A stretch of 39,507 nucleotides of DNA, from assembly GCF_938028735.1 (NCBI RefSeq), contig NZ_CALIMF010000013.1, positions 1-39,507 of the forward strand, written 5' to 3'. Every line of letters starts with the position of its first letter. Positions within the stretch are counted from its first letter, which is position 1. Below the pieces are notes generated by a model. It made no database searches, was not told the DNA's origin, and worked only from the letters and a program-made list of their open reading frames with translations. This document shows positions 22,953 to 32,310 of this stretch, in pieces. The translations under genes were made by a program, and so were the position numbers. This DNA comes from an uncultured Thermanaerothrix sp. (lineage in GTDB: Bacteria > Chloroflexota > Anaerolineae > Anaerolineales > Anaerolineaceae).

Positions 22953-24542
22953 TCAGGGGGTGAGTGCCCAGAAGCGCGCCAGCCCTGCTTCGTCAGTGCT
23001 GAAGAGTTGCCTGCCATCAGGGCTGAAGCGCAAGCCGTGCACGGGGCGGGTTGGCCCTTCCAGGCGTTGCTGTAACTGCCCGTCACCAAGCGTCCACACG
23101 TAAAGCGCTGGATCTTCGCCGCTGGCAGCGAGGCGTTTCCCATCGGGTGCAAAGGTCAGGGCAAAGATCATGCCACTGGGTCCGCGCAAGATGTAGACCG
23201 TTTTGCCCTCGCTATCCCACAGCCAGATACCGCCATCCTCGTTGCCACCTGCCAGGAGATCGCCAGCAGGCGAAAATGCCAGGCGCAGGGTGCGCCCGGT
23301 TTCCGGGATGCGGCTCAGCATCACCGTACGGGTGCTCAGGTTCCACACCAGGGTGCGGCCATCTTCCAGTGCTGCTGCCAGGCGGTTGCCATCGGGTGAG
23401 AAGGCTAGGTCGAACACGCCGCTACCCGTAGGGAGGAGGATGGGGGGCAGGTTGCCCTCGATGCGCCCGAGCACCTGCACCTGGCCGCTCGTTCCGGCCA
23501 GGGCTATCTGTTGCCCATCCGGTGAGAAGACCAGCGCGGTCACCGGTGTGTTGCTCAGGGTGCGCACCACCTCGCCGTTGGAGACCTGCCACAGGCGGGT
23601 GGCGGCGCCGTTGGTGACCAGCCAGCGTCCGTCTGGCGAGAATGCCAGGCGCGGCGGATTCGCCGGGTTTTCCAAGTAGCGCACCCGCTCGAGGGTGGTG
23701 GCATCGTACAGCCCGATCCCAGTCTGTGTGGCCAGCGCAATGAGGTTGACCCGCGGCGACCAATCCATGGCGAAGATTGGCATTCCCAGTTCAATTTGGG
23801 TTGGGCCAGCGGTGGGCTTGGGGGTGGGCGTTTCAGGCGGTGGGGTGGGGGTTTCTTCCTCAGGAATGACGGCTGCGGAGAGGGTATCGGTTGGCAATAC
23901 CTCCTCGGTGGCTACCTGTTCGGTGATGGCCAGGGGTGGGGCAGTCTCGGGAGCGGGAGGGACTTCCAGGGTTGCTGTGGTGGCGGGATACAGCACGGCT
24001 ATCCAGCCGGGCAGGGGACTGCCCGGCCAGACCCAGGAAACTACCAGCCCAATGCCCACCAGCAGGATCAGGATAAGTCCCAGACGAGGGCGCGAGCGCA
24101 AGCGACTGGCGCGCCGCAGTGCTTCCACGTCAGATGCGGCGGGCGTCTCTACAGCGCGCGGAGGTGGTGTGGAGGACACGTTAAGGGGTTCTTTACGGGT
24201 GGATGGTGTGGGGCCAGAGGGTGCCGCCAGATGGGGTGGGGAAGGGGGTGGGGGTTGGGCAGCAGGTTCCTGAGGTCGAGGCGGCGACAAGGAGGGGGTG
24301 GTCAGCCGTGTGTTGATGATGCTCATGGCTTTGGCGATGGTCACACTGCGCGGAAGGTGTTTTTGAGCCTCACGCAGGACACGCAGACGCGCAGCGTCGT
24401 CAGGCTGGGTGTCTGCCAGCCATAGCCAGGCCGCCTCGTTGGTCGGCTCGGCACGGACGATGTCTTCGAGAATCTCACGCGCCGCTGTCTTATGACCGCT
24501 GCGGGCTAGATCAATGGCGCGGATCAGGCGTTCAGAGGGCAT
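22953..24542 (-). CDS. Membrane-anchored WD40 repeat protein
   Basis: A 529-residue protein with three parts. Residues 1-80 are helical and TPR-like (LARSGHKTAAREILEDIVRAEPTNEAAWLWLA). A Pro-rich linker follows, then one membrane helix at about 153-172, then a Thr/Pro/Glu-rich stalk to about 250. The C-terminal half is a WD40 beta-propeller with repeated FSPDG turns (FSPDGRWLV, FSPDGQQIA, FSPDGNRLA, FAPDGKRLA, FSPDGRQLF), which would lie outside the cell. The function is not known; such proteins are common in Chloroflexota and Cyanobacteria. It stands between the riboflavin operon and kbl with no evident functional link. Confidence 0.8.
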   Translation of the reverse strand: MPSERLIRAIDLARSGHKTAAREILEDIVRAEPTNEAAWLWLADTQPDDAARLRVLREAQKHLPRSVTIAKAMSIINTRLTTPSLSPPRPQEPAAQPPPPSPPHLAAPSGPTPSTRKEPLNVSSTPPPRAVETPAASDVEALRRASRLRSRPRLGLILILLVGIGLVVSWVWPGSPLPGWIAVLYPATTATLEVPPAPETAPPLAITEQVATEEVLPTDTLSAAVIPEEETPTPPPETPTPKPTAGPTQIELGMPIFAMDWSPRVNLIALATQTGIGLYDATTLERVRYLENPANPPRLAFSPDGRWLVTNGAATRLWQVSNGEVVRTLSNTPVTALVFSPDGQQIALAGTSGQVQVLGRIEGNLPPILLPTGSGVFDLAFSPDGNRLAAALEDGRTLVWNLSTRTVMLSRIPETGRTLRLAFSPAGDLLAGGNEDGGIWLWDSEGKTVYILRGPSGMIFALTFAPDGKRLAASGEDPALYVWTLGDGQLQQRLEGPTRPVHGLRFSPDGRQLFSTDEAGLARFWALTP

Positions 24543-24584
24543 AGCGCTATTATAGCCCCATTCACTCCTACCCGAGGAGCATGC

Positions 24585-25793
24585 TTAGCCGCCGATGACC
24601 CCAAGGCGTTGGCCGACACGGGCAAAGGCTTCCAAGCCGCGATCAAGGTCCTCTCGGGTGTGCGTCGCCGAGAGCATGACACGGATGCGCGCCTTGCCTT
24701 TGGGTACGGTGGGGTAGCCAATGGCCATGGCAAACACCCCTTCGGCGAACAACTCACGGCTGAACTGTTGTGCCAGCGATGCCTCCCCCAGCATGATGGG
24801 GGTGATGGGGGTCACGCTTTGGCCAGTATCAAAGCCCAGGCGGCGCATTTCGGCCTTAAAATAGCGCGCGTTCTCCCACAGCCGATCCACCAGTTCAGTT
24901 GATTCTTCCAACACATCAATGGCAGCCAAGGTCGCCGCTACATCAGCAGCGGGCACCGCCGAGGAGAAGAGGAAGGGGCGCCCGCGTTGGCGCAGCCATT
25001 CCACCACCAGGCTGCTCCCGGCCACGGCCCCGCCAACCACGCCAAAAGCCTTGGAGAAGGTGCCAACCTCAACATCCACCTTGCCGTGCAGGCCGAAGTG
25101 ATCCACAATCCCGCGTCCTCCTTCACCCAGCACACCCTCACCATGGGCATCATCCACCATCAGCATCAGGTCATACTTGCTACTGATGGCATAAATCTGA
25201 TCTAACGGAGCCACGTCGCCGTCCATGCTGAAGACCCCATCGGTGACCACCAGGCCGCGACGGTAGGTGCCTTGGGCTTCCAGGATTTTCTGCTCCAGGT
25301 CATTGGGATCGCAGTGGGCGTAGCGAATGATGCGCGCGCCGGAGAGGCGACAGCCATCAATGATGCTAGCATGATTGAGTTCATCCGAGAAGATGACATC
25401 CTCTTTACCCACCAGCGCGGGGATGGCGGCCAGGTTGGCACAGAAGCCGGATTGAAAGGTCACCGCTGCCTCAACCCGTTTGAAGGCCGCCAAACGGCGC
25501 TCCAGTTCCAAGTGCAGGTCGAGCGTACCGGCAATGGAACGCACCGCTGCCGGTCCCACTCCATAGCGCGCCAGAACTTCGCGTGCCGCTGCCACCAGGC
25601 GGGGGTGATTAGCCAGTCCTAAGTAATTATTAGAGCAGAAGTTAAGGACGCGCCGACCGTCCACCTCCAGCCACGCGCCTTGTGCCGAGGAGATGGTACG
25701 AATGGTGTTGTACAACCCGCTGGCTTTGAGGGCTTCTAGTTCGTCTTGAATCCAGGTCAGGCGTTTGGAGATATAGACCTCATGAGATGTCAT
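24585..25793 (-). CDS. kbl: Glycine C-acetyltransferase-like PLP enzyme (Kbl type)
   Basis: A 402-residue alpha-oxoamine synthase family enzyme. Kbl splits or forms 2-amino-3-ketobutyrate with CoA and glycine in threonine breakdown. Motifs: [13 protein letters not shown] near 52-64, [21 protein letters not shown] at about 78-98, [11 protein letters not shown] near 138-148, [16 protein letters not shown] near 213-228, and the PLP lysine K248 in GTFSKAFG. Close relatives are AONS (BioF) and serine palmitoyltransferase. The 402-residue length and the N-terminal [23 protein letters not shown] favour Kbl. No tdh or bio gene is adjacent to decide. A GAGGTGAG ribosome-binding site lies just before ATG 25793, and upstream are an extended -10 promoter and an inverted repeat. 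Confidence 0.85.
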   Translation of the reverse strand: MTSHEVYISKRLTWIQDELEALKASGLYNTIRTISSAQGAWLEVDGRRVLNFCSNNYLGLANHPRLVAAAREVLARYGVGPAAVRSIAGTLDLHLELERRLAAFKRVEAAVTFQSGFCANLAAIPALVGKEDVIFSDELNHASIIDGCRLSGARIIRYAHCDPNDLEQKILEAQGTYRRGLVVTDGVFSMDGDVAPLDQIYAISSKYDLMLMVDDAHGEGVLGEGGRGIVDHFGLHGKVDVEVGTFSKAFGVVGGAVAGSSLVVEWLRQRGRPFLFSSAVPAADVAATLAAIDVLEESTELVDRLWENARYFKAEMRRLGFDTGQSVTPITPIMLGEASLAQQFSRELFAEGVFAMAIGYPTVPKGKARIRVMLSATHTREDLDRGLEAFARVGQRLGVIGG

Positions 25794-25809
25794 AACTCAC
25801 CTCGGGAAA

Positions 25810-25830
25810 GTACAAAGGGATAATTTGTAC
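25810..25830. repeat. Inverted repeat in the kbl leader
   Basis: GTACAAA (25810-25816) and TTTGTAC (25824-25830) form a perfect 7-bp dyad with a 7-base spacer, between the putative kbl promoter and its ribosome-binding site. It could be an operator for a dimeric repressor or a small leader hairpin. Confidence 0.6.
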
Positions 25831-25878
25831 AAAGGCTTTCAAGGTTCAGTGCGTTTGTGATCGTGCCTTGCTAAAACG

Positions 25879-25887
25879 ATTATAGCA
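25879..25887 (-). promoter_or_regulatory. Extended -10 promoter of kbl
   Basis: On the minus strand TGCTATAAT: a perfect TATAAT (25879-25884) with an upstream TGN. The -35 is poor. It lies about 85 bases before the kbl start. Confidence 0.6.
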
Positions 25888-26001
25888 TGACCAGAATGTG
25901 ATGATAGCGATGACCTGCTTTCCAGTGGTCTCTGTGTAGAAAAAGGGCATCTTTTCTGGAGTTGCGCCTCAGCTCTTTAGACAAGTGGGTTTTCAGAGAT
26001 G

Positions 26002-26039
26002 ATGAGACAGGTGACAGATCGTCTCTGCCCCTGTCTCAT
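26002..26039 (-). terminator. Dyad after the anti-sigma gene
   Basis: Perfect 10-bp inverted repeat ATGAGACAGG (26002-26011) with its complement at 26030-26039 and an 18-base loop, 22 bases past the stop of the minus-strand gene. No U-tract follows, so termination is only probable. Confidence 0.5.
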
Positions 26040-26060
26040 GAGCGGTATCCCTAAGTGCGT

Positions 26061-28307
26061 TCAGGGGATTCTGATCCCATTCAACGCGCCACTGACACCA
26101 GGGATGCGATATGCCGTACAGGAATCTGGCGCGATCAGATAAAGCCTGCCCTCGGGCGTCTCTGTGGTGATCAGGCTAACGCCTAGAAAACGCCCCATCG
26201 TCTCCCAAACTAGACCGTTGATAGCCAATCCTGGTTGATCCAGAATCAATCGGGCCGGGCCTCCCTTCAGCGGCTTGAGGTAGAGGCTGTTATTGTCCCT
26301 TCCACGGTAAGCCACCCACTGACCGTCGGGTGAAAGGACCGCCATCGGCGCTTTACGCGAAGCGTTTTCCAGAGCAAAAACATCCGTGCTTGTTCCGCTT
26401 TGAACCTCTATGGCTTTGAGCAGAAAATCCTCCGCAGGCCCGGGAATGGCGTAGTAGAGACGTGTTCCATCCGGCGACCATCCTGCAATGCTTTCATAAC
26501 CCAGGTTAGACAATCGCCGGATCTGTCCATCTGTGAGGTCAAGGACAAATATCCCATATTGCCCCGCTGCATTAACACCGGCAATGCGTTGCGCGTCTGG
26601 AGACCAGGACAAACTGCCGCCAAACTGTCCAGGAATCACCCTTATTTCGTGGTTACCAAGGTTTTGAATCACGATTCCTTCCTCGGTCACATAGGCGAGG
26701 CTATCGCCCTTCGGACTCAAGGCCGCCCGTGTGCTTCCTGGGGCGATGACGTGCTGTTGGGTGCCATCCAGGCTGGCTTGCACGATTTGGGCCTGGGGGT
26801 TGAGGCGAGAAACAATCACCGTCCCTTGCCAACTCGAGGGAACGTAAGGCAGGGTTGCCATTGTCTCGGCATTGAAACACGCCTCTGGGTTAGGAACTTG
26901 GGTGCTCAACTGGTGCGCCGTCAGGGGTGACCAAGTCGTGGATAATCTCTGCGTGGCCGCAATAACCCAAAGATGGGAGATGCGGATATTTAGAATGCCC
27001 ACAGGGCGTTGGGTAAAACTGAGGCTCTTCATGAGCCGACCGGTCTCGCCCCCTCCTCCGCCTCCAACCGCCAAAGCACCTTCAATTTCCACATTCAGGT
27101 CATAGAGATTAGAGTCCGTGGTTTCAAAGAGAAAGGTGTAGCCCTCATGCGAATCCGCCGTTACTGACACCAAACGGACATTGAAGCGATCAACGGTTAT
27201 CTCTCGATTTAGGGTCCAGGTCTGCCCGATCTGGGGCGCAGCACCTACATCCAATGGGATTGTCAGGGGTGAAGGTAACGCCACTTCGGTGATGAGGCGG
27301 CACGGAAATTCAAGCGTAATCGGGAATTCGATGTTATTGCCCCTGATTTGCAAAACCCATGGGATCGCAGTCCCAAGATCTGAGGCGGGATCATTGAGGG
27401 GTTGAACATCGCTTGGATAAGAATACGGCACTTTGTTCCCCGCGGCGTCGGTGATCACCGGCACGCCAGTGATTTCCAGCCATTGCCCCTCAGGAAGGTC
27501 AGAACGCACGGCGCCCAGTAAGATGTACCCATCGGCGGTTTCAATGACCTTTTCCACCATGAGACTAGCTTGGGCTGAAGCGTGACTTTGCGGAGTTGAA
27601 GCGGACGATGTGGTTGGCGTATGACCAACGGGTAGCGTTGGTGTGGTGGCATCCATCACAGGCAGGATAGTAAACTCGGGCGGAGCCGGCACGAAACGGA
27701 GTGTCAACCGCCAGTTGGAAGGCACACTACCGGGAAGCGTATTGGGTATACACGGCAAGACAAATGTCACTTCGTTCACATCCGGCGGGATGGGCGCTTC
27801 TAATGCTTGCGCAGTCCCATCTGGCAGGATCACATAGGGGGTATCGGTACACCCTAAAACTGCTTCCCCTTGAGGGTATGCAGAAAGTGGCACACCGGAA
27901 ACCCCGTACTTGATCCGCGTTTCTGTGGCGGTGAGCACGGCTTGCTCAACTGCAACGGTCACACCTGCCTGGGTTAGACTGACCGGCTGAGCCAATACCC
28001 GCACTGGCGCATGGGTATCTACGAGTCCGAAACCTGGAATGTAGCCAAGAAGATGTTGAACCGCTGCGTAAACCCGTTGTGGCCCCCAAATGAGCATGCC
28101 AACCACGGCAGTGACCAAGACAATCAGGGGGATCATTGTCCATACTGCACGATGTCTAAAGACGTGGAAGCCGGGCAATCGCTTTTGACCCCACCGGTTG
28201 AGCAATTCGGCTTCCAAATGGTCAATAAATTGACTGCGAACCGGCGGGATGTTGAACGCGCGGCGGATATCTTCTTCGGACTGGGCGGGAAGCTCATGCT
28301 CACTCAT
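26061..28307 (-). CDS. Anti-sigma-like membrane protein with extracellular beta-propeller
   Basis: A 748-residue protein translated from ATG 28307, with GGAGG 6 bases upstream; it overlaps the sigma-factor gene by 8 bases. Residues 1-50 are cytoplasmic with a conserved-looking FNIPPVRSQFIDHLEAELL segment. One membrane helix lies at about 57-74, followed by a DUF4179-like region (VTVAVEQAVLTATETRIKYGV) repeated in looser form and, from about 560, a TolB/PD40-like propeller (SPKGDSLAYV, SPDAQRIAG, SPDGTRLYY, SPDGQWVAYR). No HxxxCxxC zinc anti-sigma motif is seen. I infer that the N-terminal tail binds the sigma factor and the external domains sense something at the surface. The coupling with the sigma gene is direct evidence for partnership. 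Confidence 0.7.
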   Translation of the reverse strand: MSEHELPAQSEEDIRRAFNIPPVRSQFIDHLEAELLNRWGQKRLPGFHVFRHRAVWTMIPLIVLVTAVVGMLIWGPQRVYAAVQHLLGYIPGFGLVDTHAPVRVLAQPVSLTQAGVTVAVEQAVLTATETRIKYGVSGVPLSAYPQGEAVLGCTDTPYVILPDGTAQALEAPIPPDVNEVTFVLPCIPNTLPGSVPSNWRLTLRFVPAPPEFTILPVMDATTPTLPVGHTPTTSSASTPQSHASAQASLMVEKVIETADGYILLGAVRSDLPEGQWLEITGVPVITDAAGNKVPYSYPSDVQPLNDPASDLGTAIPWVLQIRGNNIEFPITLEFPCRLITEVALPSPLTIPLDVGAAPQIGQTWTLNREITVDRFNVRLVSVTADSHEGYTFLFETTDSNLYDLNVEIEGALAVGGGGGGETGRLMKSLSFTQRPVGILNIRISHLWVIAATQRLSTTWSPLTAHQLSTQVPNPEACFNAETMATLPYVPSSWQGTVIVSRLNPQAQIVQASLDGTQQHVIAPGSTRAALSPKGDSLAYVTEEGIVIQNLGNHEIRVIPGQFGGSLSWSPDAQRIAGVNAAGQYGIFVLDLTDGQIRRLSNLGYESIAGWSPDGTRLYYAIPGPAEDFLLKAIEVQSGTSTDVFALENASRKAPMAVLSPDGQWVAYRGRDNNSLYLKPLKGGPARLILDQPGLAINGLVWETMGRFLGVSLITTETPEGRLYLIAPDSCTAYRIPGVSGALNGIRIP

Positions 28308-28875
28308 AGAAAACCTCCATTTGAGCGTGCAAGCGCGCCAGGGTGCGTTGGGCGGCTTTTTTGACCGCCGATTCACTCCGGTGCAAAACTTGGGCAATCT
28401 CGGAATAGGTCACTTCACACAGAAAACGCAACCGCAATAATTCACGTTCCTCTTCAGAAAGTTCTGCAATAAATTTGGCCAATGCAGTCACCCGTTCTGA
28501 GTGAACGATCTCAGATAAAGGGTCTTGTTTGCCCGAGTCTGCCAAGTTCTCAATCCTTTGGGTGAATCGCCGGCGACGAAAGTAATCCATGACTTTACTG
28601 CGCGCAATGGTGAACAACCACGCGGCAAACGAGCCGTTATTTCGAAACCGGGGAAGATTTTCCAAGGCACTTAAGAAGGTTTGAGCTGTCAAGTCCTCCG
28701 CTTCGGGCACACTCCCCACGCGGCTGTAGACATAGCGAAAGACACGCTCGACATATCGGCGATACAAGATGCCAAACGAGCCGGGATCGTGTTGTGCGGA
28801 ACGGATGAGTTGAACTTCATCTGAAGCAGTTATGGCGGTGAGGTTGCTAGAGTCCATGACATCATGATCGTGCAT
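28300..28875 (-). CDS. ECF-type RNA polymerase sigma factor
   Basis: A 191-residue group 4 sigma factor. Region 2 is clear (FGILYRRYVERVFRYVYSRV, then AEDLTAQTFLSAL, WLFTIARSKVMDYFRRRR). Region 4 is clear (LSEEERELLRLRFLCEVTYSEIAQVL, SESAVKKAAQRTLARL), with a short linker. Much longer upstream frames exist, but ATG 28875 follows AAGGAG by 6 bases and starts just before region 2, so I use it. It is the first gene of a two-gene unit with a membrane anti-sigma-like protein, overlapping it by 8 bases. Such pairs usually autoregulate; I could not identify a matching promoter upstream. Confidence 0.9.
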   Translation of the reverse strand: MHDHDVMDSSNLTAITASDEVQLIRSAQHDPGSFGILYRRYVERVFRYVYSRVGSVPEAEDLTAQTFLSALENLPRFRNNGSFAAWLFTIARSKVMDYFRRRRFTQRIENLADSGKQDPLSEIVHSERVTALAKFIAELSEEERELLRLRFLCEVTYSEIAQVLHRSESAVKKAAQRTLARLHAQMEVFYE

Positions 28876-29259
28876 GCGTTGCTCCTTTGATAGCCCCTGG
28901 GGAAGTGCCCGAATCATCGTGCGTTCGTAAATTAAGACGGAGTACCTTAGCATTGGGGACATCTTAAGCCCCTTATAGCGGTATAAAAAGCAAATAAGTG
29001 GCGTCACCCCCTTTCTGAAGACGCAGGGGCTCTGATCTTGTGCCATCGGCGGGCCGGCCATTAACCCTTTATGCAACCCTAGCAGTATCGGAGGGCGTTT
29101 TCCGAGGGTCAACTCTGGGCGGCAACAACCCCGAGTGTCGCGATAGCCAACAGCAAAAAGGTTTGGCCAACAATGTAGTTTGTACTGTAGGGGGGCTTAC
29201 CCAGAAGGTTGGCCGCAGGTTCCCGCCGACTTGCATCAGCGTTTGTTCGATGGATGTCC
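28876..29259. other. Gene-free region upstream of the ECF sigma gene
   Basis: No gene I can support. A 7-bp dyad (GGCCAAC/GTTGGCC) lies around 29164-29212 with a long loop. AT-rich TATA-like strings near 28974-28986 on the minus strand have no clear -35, so the sigma-gene promoter is not assigned. Confidence 0.4.
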
Positions 29260-30897
29260 TCACCCCTCTAACTTCACCTCGGCCAGGTAGCCCTGCTCGG
29301 CCAGAGCGCGGCGCAGGCGTTCCACCTGCCCAGGCCGCACCAGCGCCAGCGTGGGTGAAAGCACTTCGGCCAAGTAGCGGGCAGCCGGCCCGCGCTGCAA
29401 CTCAGTTAACACCTCTGGACGGTTAACGCGCAGCAAAATCACCCGCTCAATCCGCACCGATGTGCCCTGACTCTCCCAGCGTTGCAGCGCACGGATGAGC
29501 ATTGGGGGTGGAGGCATCGTCGCGTGTTTCTGGAGCAAGGCCAGCAGGTACGTTATTTTCAGCCCCTGCTGACGAGCGCGCAGTAGCGAGGCTGGGGTAA
29601 GGCGATAATGGTACCCCTGGGCGTCAGCCGGTAACCACTCCCCAAAGCGCGCGATTTGATAGCGTAGCCAGCGTGGGGTAAGGGGTGGCAGGGTCAGGGT
29701 GGCGTCCCCCTGCACCATAATCTGACCGTTTTCTTCGGCCAGCCCCTGCGGGGGTTCCCCGGCGAGGAGAGCGCTGGCCCAGGCTGAAAAGCGGAATGCG
29801 GTAATGGGGGCAGTGGCTTCGGGGGCCGCGGCGGCCAGGTCAAGCACCCCCAACCAGTGCAGCGGTCCGGTGAGGATGAAGCGCACCAGCGCGCCGTCCA
29901 CTTCTTCCCAATGGGCAAACCCACGCAAAAACTGCTCGCTCCCGGCACGGCGGATGAACCAGGAATCGTAATCCCCTGCCGGGCGCTGAAAATCGGGGTG
30001 GTTTTCGCGCACAGCAGCGATAAAGCCCTCCAGCGACCACCAGATGGGCTGGGTAGCAAGGGGGCTGAGCAAAGATAGAAGGGCTACCCGCGCTTGCAAG
30101 GGGTTGTTTTCCCACTGACCCTCAAACGCTAGGTGGGGCAATAAGCGCAATTCGTTGAAGGTGCGGCTTTCACGCCACGCTTGAAAAAGGAAACACAGCG
30201 CTTCACCACGCGGGGCCTGCAGGAAACGCTGGACACTTTCAGGCAGGGGTTGACCATGCTCATCCAGCAACCCGGCGCTCTGCAACAGGGTCTGCAAAAC
30301 GGGGGTGGGGATCTCGCCGAGCAATTCGGGCAGGGGCCGGCCGCTACGCCAGGCGGCCAGCGCGGTGCAGACGTGATCCAGAATCGCATCATTAGCCGGG
30401 CGGGGGTGAGCCGCTTCGGTGGGGGTGGCCGGGCGCACGCTCAGGGCGGGTGCGGGGGTGGGAGTGGTCTGCAGCCAGGCCAGCCACTCATCGGGGATGT
30501 AGGCATATTCCTGCGGTTCGACAGGGGGCAAGTCCAAGAAAGCGCGTCCGATCAAGGCGCGATACCACAGCATTTCGGCCGGCGATACCGGGTGGAGGTC
30601 GGGGCGCTCGCGTTCGCGTCGCGCCGCGCCTATTGGACGAATATCTCCATAGCGTCGACTGAAAATCGCCCAAGGCAGGCGGCCGCCACGTTGGGCCAGG
30701 TCATCCAGCGCCTGGCGGGCGGTAGCGGGCAGGCTTTCAACCATCTCCCAGAAGAGCGCTTGATCCTGTAACGCAACGATCAGATGTTGGAGGGCTCTGC
30801 GCTCGTCCTGTTCTCCTAGGTCTATTCCCCACAGGCCGGCCACCCGATGCAAGAAGTCCAGGTCGCGATCTTTTAACGTTTGAAGCAGGTCGGGCAT
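29260..30897 (-). CDS. Helicase-associated domain protein (XPB/Ssl2 N-terminal-like)
   Basis: A 545-residue protein with no ATPase motifs. The N-terminal LLQTLKDRDLDFLHRVAGLWGI... and the repeated L-x2-L helices with LPATARQALDDLAQRGGRLPWAIFSRRYG resemble the helicase-associated (Helicase_C_3) proteins of Actinobacteria and Chloroflexota. The C-terminus has ITYLLALLQKH...LIRALQRWESQG followed by RVILLRVNRPEVLTEL and LVRPGQVERLRRALAEQGYL, which fits that domain. It is probably a DNA-related adaptor, but no function is established. ATG 30897 lies 9 bases after the stop of the upstream kinase gene and lacks a ribosome-binding site, so translational coupling is likely. Confidence 0.65.
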   Translation of the reverse strand: MPDLLQTLKDRDLDFLHRVAGLWGIDLGEQDERRALQHLIVALQDQALFWEMVESLPATARQALDDLAQRGGRLPWAIFSRRYGDIRPIGAARRERERPDLHPVSPAEMLWYRALIGRAFLDLPPVEPQEYAYIPDEWLAWLQTTPTPAPALSVRPATPTEAAHPRPANDAILDHVCTALAAWRSGRPLPELLGEIPTPVLQTLLQSAGLLDEHGQPLPESVQRFLQAPRGEALCFLFQAWRESRTFNELRLLPHLAFEGQWENNPLQARVALLSLLSPLATQPIWWSLEGFIAAVRENHPDFQRPAGDYDSWFIRRAGSEQFLRGFAHWEEVDGALVRFILTGPLHWLGVLDLAAAAPEATAPITAFRFSAWASALLAGEPPQGLAEENGQIMVQGDATLTLPPLTPRWLRYQIARFGEWLPADAQGYHYRLTPASLLRARQQGLKITYLLALLQKHATMPPPPMLIRALQRWESQGTSVRIERVILLRVNRPEVLTELQRGPAARYLAEVLSPTLALVRPGQVERLRRALAEQGYLAEVKLEG

Positions 30898-30906
30898 AGC
30901 GGATGA

Positions 30907-31827
30907 CTAGCGGGCGTGAATGAAACGAATGGCCCCAGGGACAGATTCTACACTGAGGCGGTGAATCGTAGAATCGAAACCGGCGTAAATTTCGCCATCA
31001 GTGTGGATGTAGAGGGGACGGTTGGCTTCCAAAATCAGATGGCGGAATGCGCCATGGCGCGTGTAAGGCAGATGGGCGTGCCTGCCGCGAATGAAAAAGG
31101 GTAGGGTGTAAAGCATTTTGGGGCGCGAGATGGTACGCACCCCAACGTAATCTATCTGCCCATCGGTAGGACTGCCTTGGGGCGCCATCCAAAACATCCC
31201 GCCCTGGCGCCGGCCGTTGCACAGAGTGAGCATCAGCAGATCGTCTTCCCAGGTCTGCCCATCTTCTTCTACCCGCAGGTGATAGGGGTGATGATTGAGC
31301 AAGATGGTTTGCAATGCGGCCACTAGGTACACCCCCAATCCGCGCAGGAAGCCGCGCACCTGACGGGTCCGGATATTGACCACGGCGTCAAAGCCGATGC
31401 CAAGGGTATTGGTCCAATATTCGCTGTGACCGCGGTCATCGTAAATGCGGGCCACATCGGTGGGGCGAGGTGTGCCTTCCAGCGCCTGGCGCAGGGCCTC
31501 GGCGGGCCGCGGGCTGATCCCCAGACTGGCGGCAAAGTCATTGCCCGAACCCACCGGCACGATTCCCACCGCAGGACGCTCTTCGGGCGGAAACGCCATC
31601 AGACCATTGACTACCTCGTGCACCGTACCATCCCCGCCCATGGCAATCAGGCGCTCAATACCTTCGGCAGCGGCTTGCTGTGCCAGTTCAATGGCGTGTT
31701 GATAATAGGCTGTCTCATACCATTCGGCGCCGTAGTGGTTGGTGGCAAGCGGGCGCAGTTGAGCGGCCAGGTGAGCGGCGCGCCCAAAATTGGCGTGAGG
31801 GTTGCAGATAACGCGCACGGCAGACAT
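30907..31827 (-). CDS. Diacylglycerol/lipid kinase family protein (DagK/YegS/LCB5 type)
   Basis: A 306-residue lipid kinase family protein. The phosphate-binding and catalytic motif is GGDGTVHEVVNGL from residue 64, and GSGNDF at 93-98 follows, as in DgkB and YegS. The start VRVICNPHANFGRA matches the family NP-x-A-G/N opening. It probably phosphorylates diacylglycerol or a related lipid in membrane-lipid turnover. I chose ATG 31827, with AGAGGTG about 9 bases upstream, over a TTG at 31860, because a perfect TATAAT at 31864-31869 would start transcription near 31857. It is followed by the helicase-associated gene 9 bases later. Confidence 0.85.
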   Translation of the reverse strand: MSAVRVICNPHANFGRAAHLAAQLRPLATNHYGAEWYETAYYQHAIELAQQAAAEGIERLIAMGGDGTVHEVVNGLMAFPPEERPAVGIVPVGSGNDFAASLGISPRPAEALRQALEGTPRPTDVARIYDDRGHSEYWTNTLGIGFDAVVNIRTRQVRGFLRGLGVYLVAALQTILLNHHPYHLRVEEDGQTWEDDLLMLTLCNGRRQGGMFWMAPQGSPTDGQIDYVGVRTISRPKMLYTLPFFIRGRHAHLPYTRHGAFRHLILEANRPLYIHTDGEIYAGFDSTIHRLSVESVPGAIRFIHAR

Positions 31828-31863
31828 GTTGGGAAGCACCTCTGTGGAAGGCAAGTTCAAAAT

Positions 31864-31869
31864 ATTATA
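31864..31869 (-). promoter_or_regulatory. -10 element of the lipid-kinase gene
   Basis: Perfect TATAAT on the minus strand, 37 bases before ATG 31827. No good -35 is seen at 16-18 bases. Confidence 0.5.
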
Positions 31870-32310
31870 ACCCCGGGCCAGCGGTGTGTATGCGCTCTAC
31901 TCGCCCGGCCAGGGCCGGCCACGAAGGCAGGCCAAGCAGGCATTGGCCGACTCAGTTCACGCATGTTTGCCCCATAGCAATTTCCTAGCCGAAAGAAACA
32001 ACTCATGCCCAAACGAAAAACGCTTGACGCCGTCCAATCTTTTGGAGAGGAAACCCATTTGGGTAGGGGGCTTTCCTTACTCAGGGAGAAAACGGGAAAC
32101 CGGCGGCTCCGCGGCGAATGGCACAGGGGGATCTAAAGGCTTGGCTGTGGGCCTGGGCGACTGGAGCGCGTGGCTTAGCGCTAACCCGCCTCGATGAAGG
32201 GAGGGTACTCTTTATTATTCACATCCGGACTCTAGTAAGAAGCCACGTGGTAAGGGCAGGTCGTCTTCATAGCAACTGCGTGGCCTAACAACGCAGGAGG
32301 CTTCGGTGCT
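31870..32310. other. Gene-free region with short dyads
   Basis: No gene or known RNA recognised. AGCGC/GCGCT around 32171-32188 and CTGCGT/ACGCAG at 32276-32296 are short dyads. The latter lies 14 bases past the ybaK stop and could terminate that operon. Confidence 0.4.
32276..32296 (-). terminator. Possible terminator of the yacL-cysS-rlmB-ybaK operon
   Basis: Six-bp stem with a 9-base loop, followed on the minus strand by TTGCTAT. Weak. Confidence 0.35.

Noticed and set aside
31870..32310. Possible structured RNA gene between the lipid kinase and ybaK.
   Set aside because: Only short isolated dyads; no match by eye to SRP, tmRNA, RNase P, 6S or a T-box.
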